Assembly (NCBI GenBank): GCA_002716385.1
Contig: PBAX01000027.1
Location: 142,388 to 206,387 of the forward strand
Reading direction: 5' to 3'
Source: Phycisphaerae bacterium
GTDB taxonomy: Bacteria > Planctomycetota > Phycisphaerae > Phycisphaerales > SM1A02
Length of the DNA: 64,000 bases
Below are positions 1 to 7,510 of this stretch, piece by piece; position 1 is the first letter of the stretch, and every line of letters starts with the position of its first letter. The notes beneath the pieces were generated by a model. It worked only from the letters and a program-made list of their open reading frames with translations. It was not told the DNA's origin and made no database searches. Made by a program: the position numbers and the translations under genes.

Positions 1-1503
1 AGCCGCTCCGTAGGCCCCCGTTGCACTACCCGTCTTCACCGCCAATGCTCCGACTTCACCCGTCCAGAAGGCGGTCAGGCTCTGACTGCCCAGCGCCTCC
101 ACACTCGATTCCCGAAGACCGGCGATCAACAAGGCAGTGCCCGCCGATCCTTCAACGAGCTCGGAACTCGATGCAACGAGGTTCACATCCGATTCGATAA
201 CATGGCAAACCGAGATCTTGGCGGCACTGGATCCACTGAAGAACGTGTTGATCTCGAGCGCGGCCAGAACACCGGCGTTGTCCTCCGATAGAACGACCTC
301 CTGTCCGGCAGGGGCCTCGATCTGCAATCGACCGTCGGCCGTGACCGAGACCTCGACGGCTCCGTTCGTCTCCGCTCCGATGGCCTGAGCCAGATCGTCA
401 AGCGACATCGTCGCCCCATCGACATCGATGCTCCAGGCATCCACGACCTCGCCGGTTTCCGGATCTCGAAGGTTGATGGTGAAGCTTCCGTTGGCAATCG
501 GGAAATCCAGCAGCTGGTTCAACGGGACGGTCGTATCTTCGACCGCGAGACCACTCTGCAGACTGGTGTAGCCGGAGAGTCCCTGCCCCTGTGAATGAAG
601 GCGATTGACCTGCCAAATCAATTCACGGGTGAAGGTCTCAAGTGATTCAATTGCGGGGACCACAGTCTCCGACCGCTGTCGAAGCAATCCCCCCAGCACT
701 CCCTGATCCACATCAAGAGATGTCCCATCCGACTGGATTCTGATACTGGCTTCTGAGATCCCATGAGTCGAACTCTCGAAATGGGCTTCGATTCCACGAG
801 CCTCGATACCGAGCACGACCGGTACCGAATCGACCAAGACATCCGCCATTCCGGACTCCTGATGAATCACCACCACATCCATGTACTGCGACAATTCGGT
901 CAGAAGAACTTCTCTCTCGTCCATCAGCATCGTCTCATCGCCACCGCCTTCGGTGACGATCTGCTCGTTAATCTCCGCGATTCTGGCAAGTAGAGTGTTC
1001 ACCTGATTGACCGAACCCTCGATGGACGTGGAGATCTCGGTTCCGAGATCGTGGTACTGGCTGCGCAGATCATTGATCTTGCCCGCCAAGGCAGCTCCCC
1101 GCTCGACGATCAGTGTTCGGAGCGATGTATCGGAGGGGGTGTTGGCGAGATTCGAGAAGGCATTGAAGAACTCATCCAGAGCGGATGACAGATCCGTGTC
1201 ACCAAGCTCGTTCTGCATAGCCTCGATGGCACCCAGGAACTTCTGGTCGATCGATGCCCCTGCCTCCCGGCTGATCGCATCCCTGAATCTCGCCTGGAGC
1301 GCCAGATCGATCTCGCGTCGAGCGGCGCTGAACGTGACACCCTGACCAAGCCCCTCCGCACCCTTGAGTGCAGACAGGTGGATCGTACGACGTGAATATC
1401 CGGGCGTAACGGCATTGGCCATGTTGTTGCCAGCAACTCGCATGGCCAGCTGTGACGTGAGCAAGGCGGAACGACCGATCTCAAAGGCCCCATGAAGACT
1501 CAT
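1..1503 (-). CDS. flgK: Flagellar hook-associated protein FlgK (3' part cut by window edge)
   Basis: The first 501 codons of a hook-filament junction protein (HAP1); the frame stays open to base 1, so the C-terminus lies outside the window. The N-terminus begins MSLHGAFEIGRSALL and carries the flagellar rod/hook signature NNMANAVTPGYSR, followed by a helical coiled-coil region with LANTPSDTSLR, typical of FlgK. FlgK is exported by the flagellar type III apparatus and caps the hook before the filament. It is the last gene in the visible flgI-flgJ-flgN-flgK order, 47 bases after flgN. FlgN is the usual export chaperone of FlgK/FlgL, so the neighbour supports the call. FlgK rather than FlgE/FlgG is favoured by the length and the FlgN neighbour. 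Confidence 0.9.
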   Translation of the reverse strand, partial: MSLHGAFEIGRSALLTSQLAMRVAGNNMANAVTPGYSRRTIHLSALKGAEGLGQGVTFSAARREIDLALQARFRDAISREAGASIDQKFLGAIEAMQNELGDTDLSSALDEFFNAFSNLANTPSDTSLRTLIVERGAALAGKINDLRSQYHDLGTEISTSIEGSVNQVNTLLARIAEINEQIVTEGGGDETMLMDEREVLLTELSQYMDVVVIHQESGMADVLVDSVPVVLGIEARGIEAHFESSTHGISEASIRIQSDGTSLDVDQGVLGGLLRQRSETVVPAIESLETFTRELIWQVNRLHSQGQGLSGYTSLQSGLAVEDTTVPLNQLLDFPIANGSFTINLRDPETGEVVDAWSIDVDGATMSLDDLAQAIGAETNGAVEVSVTADGRLQIEAPAGQEVVLSEDNAGVLAALEINTFFSGSSAAKISVCHVIESDVNLVASSSELVEGSAGTALLIAGLRESSVEALGSQSLTAFWTGEVGALAVKTGSATGAYGAA

Positions 1504-1550
1504 AGCGATACTCCATCACAGATCATTTTTTCAACCATCGTCATTCGCTC

Positions 1551-2078
1551 CTACCGCCTGATGTCAACCGTTGCATTGAGAATCTCAGGCGAGTCGATCC
1601 GGCCTCGTCGTCCATAGGTCGTGGCCCCATTGGCGAGACTGGAATTGACCGCCTGAATGACGCCCCCGAGATGTCTACAGAGCGTCGTCGCCGCCGCACG
1701 CAGGACCGAACTTCTTCGACCCGTTTCCTCCGCGAGTACCCGAAGCTGATCGACGACCGGTTCGATTCTCTGCTGCAGGCTCTGTGGCAGAAGACGACAG
1801 ATATCTCTGGTCCGCAAGGCCGGTTCGTCCTTCAGTCCCGGACCAAGCACCTCCTTGAGTCTCCGTACCTGATTCACACGATGTCGCTCCAGTTCATGAA
1901 GTCTGGCCGCGATCACTCTCTCATCACGACATATGTCGAGCAGAAGCGACACGTCGGCGGAACGCACGGCGGCTTCGCCCTGCCCGATGTGATCCAGAAG
2001 CCGCCTGAAATCGGCTGCTTGAGCTTCCAGGATCTCCACGAGTGAATCGACCTGCGTTGATAAGGATTCCTCGATCAT
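1551..2078 (-). CDS. flgN: FlgN-like flagellar export chaperone
   Basis: A 175-residue, almost wholly helical protein with heptad-like Leu/Ile spacing (residues about 8-90), a size and texture typical of FlgN, which keeps FlgK and FlgL soluble and delivers them to the flagellar export ATPase. FlgN sequences diverge strongly, so the call rests mainly on length, helical character and position between flgJ and flgK. Its ATG overlaps the flgJ stop codon by the ATGA arrangement (2075-2078), implying translational coupling. No signal peptide, as expected for a cytoplasmic chaperone. Confidence 0.75.
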   Translation of the reverse strand: MIEESLSTQVDSLVEILEAQAADFRRLLDHIGQGEAAVRSADVSLLLDICRDERVIAARLHELERHRVNQVRRLKEVLGPGLKDEPALRTRDICRLLPQSLQQRIEPVVDQLRVLAEETGRRSSVLRAAATTLCRHLGGVIQAVNSSLANGATTYGRRGRIDSPEILNATVDIRR

Positions 2079-2443
2079 GCGGTCAACTCCACTGTTCCGG
2101 CTCTTGAAGTCAATTGGTTCGTCAAGGACTCAACCAGTCCGAAATTGGCACTCGACACAATCCGATCGGAAAGGTGGCGGTTGAGCAGCGGCATGAAGCG
2201 TTCCTCGACGGGCCCCGGGGCGAATGGGCCTTCGCGGAAGCGGGACTTCATCATCGAATCGAGAATCGGCTGAACCAGCGACGTCGCGACAAGCTGCTGG
2301 GCCGCTTCGTTGATCTGCTGCTCCCTCGAACCACCACCGACTCGAGCGATCGCCGAAGCGAATGCGGGCGCTCGCTCCATCATTACCGACGTGGTGTCGG
2401 CACCGGTTGTGACGAGGCCTGACTGGATGCTCGAAGTCATCAT
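2075..2443 (-). CDS. flgJ: FlgJ-type rod-binding protein without muramidase domain
   Basis: 122 residues corresponding to the N-terminal rod-binding domain of FlgJ only. The segment QQINEAAQQLVATSLVQPIL followed by a short, Pro-rich link and a second helix (MPLLNRHLSDRI) matches the rod-capping domain pattern. There is no room for the C-terminal peptidoglycan hydrolase found in enterobacterial FlgJ, so another enzyme must open the wall for rod growth. Single-domain FlgJ is common outside gamma-proteobacteria. The gene overlaps flgI upstream (2440-2443) and flgN downstream (2075-2078), each by four bases, so the three are probably translated as a coupled unit. Confidence 0.8.
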   Translation of the reverse strand: MMTSSIQSGLVTTGADTTSVMMERAPAFASAIARVGGGSREQQINEAAQQLVATSLVQPILDSMMKSRFREGPFAPGPVEERFMPLLNRHLSDRIVSSANFGLVESLTNQLTSRAGTVELTA

Positions 2444-3552
2444 TCGTGAATGATCTCCGCGTGCAGTGCTCCACTTCTCTTGAGTTCGTAGATGATCTCG
2501 ATCTGATCGGCGACTGGTACATTGAACTGCCTCAGAGCCTCCAGAAGCGTGTTGAGATGAGTCGAGGAAGTCTCGGTCCTCGGTGATTTTTCAGCATTGA
2601 TTGAAAGCCAAGTGCTCTGTGTCATCTGAGGCGCCAATGCCGAAGGCTCTGGCTCCGGTGTCATGGTCGTGATGGTCAGGCCCGCATGCGAGATGGCGAC
2701 CGGTCCGATTTCCACATCACTGGTCACGAGAATGGTTCCCGTCTTTTCATTGACGACGATTCTTGCTTCCGTCTCGATCAACGAGGGATCTACGGGAATG
2801 CTCATCAGCGCCGCGATGAAACGAGCTGGTGACGTACGCTCCGATGTGGGGACCATCACCTGAACACTGACCGCGTTCTCAGCCACTGCGAGATGTTCCA
2901 CACCGCTGAAATCGAGGGCCGAATTGACCAGATCGGAGATTCTGGCCGCCATGGGGTAGCCGGCATACTGATCCTTGATCACCAGCTGGAGCCTTCCGTT
3001 CGAATCAACTGGATTGCGTTTGATGTCCCGTATGACCTGACCACCTCCACGGACTCTTCCACTGGTGAGATCCTCACCTTCGATGATGATGGGACCGCTG
3101 GCGAATGCCATGATCGGAGGATTGTCCTTGTGAGGGCGAGGCAATCTCAATGGGGAGAAGACCAGTCTTCCTCCAGAGAGACTTTCGGCATTGAAGAGTG
3201 TGTCGACGGACACATCGAGACGGGTTCCATCCATGGCACCGACGGCTGGAATCTCCATCTGGACCATGACGATCGCGAATGCCCCGGCCTTGGACAGCTC
3301 GTTGAGTCCACCGACTGGGTCGCCCAGATTGGCGAGCAATTCGGCATAGGGGCGAACTGCTACGAAGGAATCCTTTGAGGTGTCACCCGTATCGTCCAGA
3401 CCAACCACGATCCCCAGACCCTGAAGGACCACTCGATCATGCCCCCTCAGCCGGATGAGGTCCTGAAGTGATGTCGCACCGGCAGATCCTGCGCAGAGCG
3501 CAATTGTGACCACGACTCCAAACACGCCACACCAGCTTGAACAGCCTCGCAT
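2440..3552 (-). CDS. flgI: Flagellar P-ring protein FlgI
   Basis: About 370 residues, the normal FlgI length. After a cleavable signal peptide (MRGCSSWCGVFGVVVTIALC, likely cut after GSAGA) comes the family hallmark SLQDLIRLRGHDRVVLQGLG and later GLDDTGDTSKDSF. FlgI forms the peptidoglycan-level bushing around the flagellar rod and implies an outer membrane and a periplasm. The frame is open further upstream (to 3669), but the start at 3552 is preferred: AGGAG lies seven bases before it, the signal peptide begins there, and a sigma-54 promoter at 3605-3621 would put the transcript start near 3594. First gene of the flgI-J-N-K operon; flgH and flgA are not beside it. Confidence 0.93.
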   Translation of the reverse strand: MRGCSSWCGVFGVVVTIALCAGSAGATSLQDLIRLRGHDRVVLQGLGIVVGLDDTGDTSKDSFVAVRPYAELLANLGDPVGGLNELSKAGAFAIVMVQMEIPAVGAMDGTRLDVSVDTLFNAESLSGGRLVFSPLRLPRPHKDNPPIMAFASGPIIIEGEDLTSGRVRGGGQVIRDIKRNPVDSNGRLQLVIKDQYAGYPMAARISDLVNSALDFSGVEHLAVAENAVSVQVMVPTSERTSPARFIAALMSIPVDPSLIETEARIVVNEKTGTILVTSDVEIGPVAISHAGLTITTMTPEPEPSALAPQMTQSTWLSINAEKSPRTETSSTHLNTLLEALRQFNVPVADQIEIIYELKRSGALHAEIIHE

Positions 3553-3604
3553 AAGCGATCTCCTGGATTCTCTCCGCATTTCAAGCGGATCCAGCAGACC
3601 ATGA

Positions 3605-3621
3605 AGCAAATTCCCTGCCAG
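3605..3621 (-). promoter_or_regulatory. Sigma-54 (-24/-12) promoter of the flgI operon
   Basis: On the minus strand this reads CTGGCAGGGAATTTGCT. It fits the sigma-54 consensus YTGGCACGrNNNTTGCW at all but one specified position, with exactly ten bases between the invariant GG and GC. Transcription would begin near 3594, giving a leader of about 42 bases with a good Shine-Dalgarno before flgI. A sigma-54 activator gene (21583-22962) lies in the same window. Seen directly: the sequence match and spacing. Inferred: use in vivo. Confidence 0.75.
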
Positions 3622-3699
3622 CATTTTCAATCGGGGTGAAATGACGGTTCCACCCCCGCTGGTTGACAAGTAGCCTGGTTCTCAGTCACCTATCCGTAT

Positions 3700-4665
3700 A
3701 TGAGCCACACGTACCTGATCCCATTGGCCCTGATTCTGGCCGGCTGCAGCCCCAATCGCTCGATTGAGGTGCCGACGGCCCCTTCCACGCGTCCCGAGGC
3801 GATGGCCAGATCCACCCCTGCTGAGGAGAGGCCATTGGCAGCGATCGATCGTGATCCCGTCACGCTTCTGGCGATGAGGGAACGGCTGCTGGAGGCTGCC
3901 GGTGGTGAAGTCCTTCGGGAAATTCGACTGGAGCAAGCACTCCAGCAGAAACTGGACGAGCAGGGTATTGAAATCGGTGACGAGGCCATTCAGGCGGAAG
4001 AAGACAGACTACTGCTTGAACTCAACGAAGATCCGGATACCGCGACCCAGCTCCTGGAAGCCGTTCGAGCATCACAGGGACTGGGTGACGTTCGATATCG
4101 AGGCCTCCTCTGGAGAAATGCCGCCTTGAGGGCATTGGTTCAGGAGAAGGTTCAGGTCGATGTCGAGACCATGCAACTGCTCTGGAAGATCACGCATGGA
4201 CCGAAACTTCGAACCCGCATCATTGTCGTGAATTCCTTCTCGAGAGCTGCCATGATCGTGCAGGAACTCCAGAGCGGTGGGGATTTCACGAGACTCGCCG
4301 TTGACTGGTCAATCGACTCAAGTCGGGACCGCGGTGGCCTGCTGGAACCCTTCAGCATGGCCGATCCAAGCTATCCACTGGCACTGAGAAAGGCATTCGA
4401 CGATCTGGAACCAGGCGAATACACGAATGCCGTCCTGCTTGGAGACCGGTATCTGGTTGGCCGACTGGAAGAAAGAATTCCCGCGGACGGAACTGCCTAC
4501 GATTCAATCGAGAATCGTCTCCGCTCACAAGCCCGTATCGCCCAAGAACGCATGTTGATGCAGGAAGAGGCCTATCGTCTGAGAAACCAGCCCAAGATGC
4601 GTATATTCGATGGCACACTAGAGACCTCATTCCAGGACACGGCACCCAAACGCGACGAACCCTGA
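3700..4665 (+). CDS. PpiC/parvulin-type peptidyl-prolyl isomerase lipoprotein
   Basis: 321 residues. The N-terminus ends in a clear lipobox (LILAGC, Cys16), so the mature protein should be lipid-anchored on the periplasmic side. Residues about 50-150 form a helical SurA/PrsA-like chaperone segment; residues about 170-260 look like a parvulin rotamase domain (RIIVVNSFSRAAM, GGDFTRLAVDWSID, RGGLLEPF, then a YLVGRLEER strand). Such proteins assist folding of exported proteins. It starts a plus-strand run with an ABC exporter (two bases to the next ATG). No Shine-Dalgarno precedes the ATG; TTGACA at 3663-3668 could be a -35 box but no convincing -10 follows. The catalytic parvulin residues are not all obvious, so it could be purely a chaperone. 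Confidence 0.8.
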   Translation: MSHTYLIPLALILAGCSPNRSIEVPTAPSTRPEAMARSTPAEERPLAAIDRDPVTLLAMRERLLEAAGGEVLREIRLEQALQQKLDEQGIEIGDEAIQAEEDRLLLELNEDPDTATQLLEAVRASQGLGDVRYRGLLWRNAALRALVQEKVQVDVETMQLLWKITHGPKLRTRIIVVNSFSRAAMIVQELQSGGDFTRLAVDWSIDSSRDRGGLLEPFSMADPSYPLALRKAFDDLEPGEYTNAVLLGDRYLVGRLEERIPADGTAYDSIENRLRSQARIAQERMLMQEEAYRLRNQPKMRIFDGTLETSFQDTAPKRDEP

Positions 4666-4667
4666 GC

Positions 4668-5621
4668 ATGCCGACTGATACATCCAAGAATTCGAGCATC
4701 GATCCGAAGAGCGGTCCCCCTGCTGTTCAAACACGATCGATCTGCATGGAATACAAATCCGGCTCGAACAATCGACGCGCACTGGACCATCTGGACCTAT
4801 CGATTCCGAGCGGCGAATGGGTCGCTCTTCTGGGACCGAATGGATCTGGCAAGTCGACACTCCTGAGCATCGCATCCGGCCGCACCATCCCGACCAGTGG
4901 TGATTGCCAGGTGATGGGCAGACAGCTGGTCGATCTTCAGAGGCAATTGATCGGTGTGGTCTTCCAGACAACGGCGCTGGATCCACGCCTGACGGTCATG
5001 GAGAACTTGATCGATCTCGGCCGCCTGCAGGGAATCGGCAGACACGAAATCCATGATCTTGTGAAACAGGCGCTTGGGGACGGCGGACTCTTGGAACGGG
5101 CAGACGATCGGGTGTCGACTCTGTCCGGAGGTCTCGCCCGAAGGGTCGATCTGGTCAGGGCCATGCTGCATGGACCGCCCCTGCTGCTTCTGGACGAACC
5201 GACCACTGGTCTTGATCCGATCGCACGCGAACAATACATGGAGCATCTCTCGAGAATCCATTTAAGAGGCAGGACGACCATCATCATGAGCACCCATCTC
5301 GTCCAGGAAGCGGAACGAGCCGGCCGAGTGATCATGCTGAATGAGGGCAAATGCATCGCGGATGATGCCCCCTCCGATCTCTGTGAGATGATCGGCAGAA
5401 GGATCCTCAAGGTCTATCAAGCCGACTTCGATCCGCCGGAGGGTGAAGGATGGCGTCGTGTCGACAATGCATGGACGCTTCCGGTCATCGGACATGCCGA
5501 TCCTGTGGTGGAGGATCTCCTCGAGCAAGGAGTCGAACTGGCACTCATGAAACCCACCTTGTCGGATGTATTCAGCCGGGTCAGCGGGGTCGGCCTTTCC
5601 AAAGCGGTGACTGCTGGATGA
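4668..5621 (+). CDS. ABC transporter ATP-binding protein (drug/lipid exporter type)
   Basis: 317 residues with a complete nucleotide-binding domain: Walker A GPNGSGKS (56-63), Q-loop Gln100, signature LSGGLARRV (152-160), Walker B LLLLDEP (172-178), followed by TTGLDP and the switch His in MSTH. The C-terminal extension of about 80 residues, with the final pattern LEQGVELALMKPTLSDVFSRVSG, is typical of DrrA/CcmA-like exporters that pair with ABC-2 permeases. It follows the parvulin lipoprotein by two bases and overlaps its permease by four (ATGA at 5618-5621). The substrate cannot be deduced. Confidence 0.92.
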   Translation: MPTDTSKNSSIDPKSGPPAVQTRSICMEYKSGSNNRRALDHLDLSIPSGEWVALLGPNGSGKSTLLSIASGRTIPTSGDCQVMGRQLVDLQRQLIGVVFQTTALDPRLTVMENLIDLGRLQGIGRHEIHDLVKQALGDGGLLERADDRVSTLSGGLARRVDLVRAMLHGPPLLLLDEPTTGLDPIAREQYMEHLSRIHLRGRTTIIMSTHLVQEAERAGRVIMLNEGKCIADDAPSDLCEMIGRRILKVYQADFDPPEGEGWRRVDNAWTLPVIGHADPVVEDLLEQGVELALMKPTLSDVFSRVSGVGLSKAVTAG

Positions 5622-6382
5622 TCACCCGAGCCCCCTCCATCACGACTTCGACCGGAATAATCTGGCGACGGGAGTTGATTCGATTCTGCCGGCAACCTGG
5701 ACGGATCGTCGCGGCTATCGGGACATCCGTTCTGATCTGGCTTCTGTTGGGCAGTGGATTCGCAAACAGTCTCGAACCTCAGGTGGCCCCCGATGAATCC
5801 ATCTCTTTCTCGGCATGGCTGCTGCCAGGAATGATGACGCTCATCGCAGTCTTCTCATCCATCTTCAGCAGTCTCTCGACCATCGAGGACAGGCAGACTG
5901 GATGGCTTCAGGCGGTACTGGTCTCGCCAGCCCCCCGCAGCTCGATCGCTCTGGGGAGATCGCTTGGAGGCGGAACGGTTGCGTTTCTTCAAGCCGGTGT
6001 GATGCTGGCAGCCATTCCATTGATCGGGCTGTCCACGGGATTCGAGGGGATCCTGCTGGCCCTGTTCTCACTGGCCATGACCTGCCTTTCCATGTCCGCG
6101 ATCGGACTCGCCTTCGCGTGGCGATGCCAGAGCGCCTCCTCGTTCCACAGTGTCATGAATCTCGTCTTCATGCCCATGTGGCTTCTCTCGGGATCGATCT
6201 TTCCGATCGATGGCTCCTCGACGTGGCTTTCAGTCGTCGCTTGGTGCAATCCACTCACATGGTGCACCACCGCCATGCGGACATCGCTGACCGGATCTCC
6301 CGACTGGAGCATGATCGGGCTCTCCGCGGCTGTTTCGATCGTGACGATCGGGATAGCCACTCTTGTCATCTCCAGACGATGA
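5618..6382 (+). CDS. ABC-2 type transporter permease
   Basis: 254 residues with about six hydrophobic segments (for example VAAIGTSVLIWLLLGSGF and a terminal SIVTIGIATLVIS) and the ABC-2 pattern of a long loop after TM1 containing DRQTGWLQAVLVSPAPRSSI, which resembles the coupling motif of DrrB/NodJ-like permeases. The ATG at 5618 overlaps the ATPase stop codon, so this short start is chosen although the frame is open further upstream. It ends directly against the convergent lptG-like gene: the two stop codons abut at 6382/6383, leaving no spacer for a classical terminator. Confidence 0.88.
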   Translation: MITRAPSITTSTGIIWRRELIRFCRQPGRIVAAIGTSVLIWLLLGSGFANSLEPQVAPDESISFSAWLLPGMMTLIAVFSSIFSSLSTIEDRQTGWLQAVLVSPAPRSSIALGRSLGGGTVAFLQAGVMLAAIPLIGLSTGFEGILLALFSLAMTCLSMSAIGLAFAWRCQSASSFHSVMNLVFMPMWLLSGSIFPIDGSSTWLSVVAWCNPLTWCTTAMRTSLTGSPDWSMIGLSAAVSIVTIGIATLVISRR

Positions 6383-7510
6383 TCAGGTACGCATCCAGGC
6401 GAATCGGGCCAGTCCGAGTGGAAGCAGCACGACCAGTGGCACGAATGCGCTGACCATCGGAGACAGCCCGGGTATGGGAACCAGCATGAAGGCCGCAGCG
6501 GTTATGTAGAGCGGCAGGACGACACCGGCGCAGACGACTGATCTCTGGACCAGTCCGACCGGATAGCGATCCAGAAAGAATGGCAGAGCGATCAGCAATA
6601 TCAGGATATTCACGGCGACGATGACGAATCGGCTCCACAGACTTCGCCGCAGGGAATCCGACTCACGTGTCTCCGAACCATCAAGCAACGTGTTGATCTG
6701 CGCCACCGACAGCATCCCGGCCAATGCACCATGCCGACGCATCAGCAGCAAGCGAGGCGACAAATCCGTCTCGACCGCCTCGATGACCTCCGGTCTTCCT
6801 GCACGAGCCACTTCACCCTCAGGCCGCTCCAACGAGGTCGCGATGCCGTTGTGCAGAATCCATGCTTCCGCATTCTCGTCCCAATCCGCGTGCTCGGCCC
6901 GGATTCGACGAACCGCCAGGCCATTGGCCGTGCGCTCGATGAAATTGGGTTGAGTGAGTCGCTCGTTGATCGGATCGAAATCCGATGCCTGCAGCAGCCG
7001 TCTGCTCGAATCCACAGTGATCGGTATGGGGAACGATCGGACACCCGCCTGCCCGGCCTGTTCGTGGGTTCGCAGCAGCAGAGGCGCCATGTGTGGCATC
7101 ACCAGCTCCTGATTCAGAATCTGGATGCAGCCGAGACCGCCGGTGACGACGAGAATCGGGATCGTGATTCTCTGGAGATTCCAGCCACTGGCCAGCAGAG
7201 CGACCAGTTCACGATGCCGACTCATCTGGGCAATCGTGAAGGCGGTGGCACCGATTACGAGAATCCCCCAAAGCCATGCGTAGAACTGGAAAAGCTGGGG
7301 CAGTTGATAGCCAAGCGCGAGCATGGTTGACGCCATCACTCTCCTGAAACTGCCGGCATCCTCGGGCAGCGATCTGGAGGCCGCCTCGGAAAAAGCGTCG
7401 AGATTCAACATGACGTCGATGACGACGGCAAAGAGATATAGCAGCAGAAACAGTAGGACGAAGTTCCCGAGCATTCGAATCGCGATGTGTCGATCGATTC
7501 TGGTCATCAT
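6383..7510 (-). CDS. lptG: LptF/LptG family permease (LptG-like)
   Basis: 375 residues of the YjgP/YjgQ family: three N-terminal transmembrane helices (LGNFVLLFLLLYLFAVVIDV and others), a periplasmic beta-jellyroll middle (about 130-260) and three C-terminal helices. LptF and LptG form the membrane channel of the LptB2FGC machine that extracts LPS from the inner membrane, so the pair implies an LPS-containing outer membrane. The start abuts the stop of the longer paralogue upstream (7510/7511). Assignment as G rather than F is by order and normal length only. No lptB, lptC or lptA is seen here. Confidence 0.85.
   Translation of the reverse strand: MMTRIDRHIAIRMLGNFVLLFLLLYLFAVVIDVMLNLDAFSEAASRSLPEDAGSFRRVMASTMLALGYQLPQLFQFYAWLWGILVIGATAFTIAQMSRHRELVALLASGWNLQRITIPILVVTGGLGCIQILNQELVMPHMAPLLLRTHEQAGQAGVRSFPIPITVDSSRRLLQASDFDPINERLTQPNFIERTANGLAVRRIRAEHADWDENAEAWILHNGIATSLERPEGEVARAGRPEVIEAVETDLSPRLLLMRRHGALAGMLSVAQINTLLDGSETRESDSLRRSLWSRFVIVAVNILILLIALPFFLDRYPVGLVQRSVVCAGVVLPLYITAAAFMLVPIPGLSPMVSAFVPLVVLLPLGLARFAWMRT

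Noticed and set aside
3553..3669. Upstream start of flgI at 3669
   Set aside because: It lies upstream of the sigma-54 promoter, whereas 3552 has AGGAG at the right distance and begins the signal peptide.
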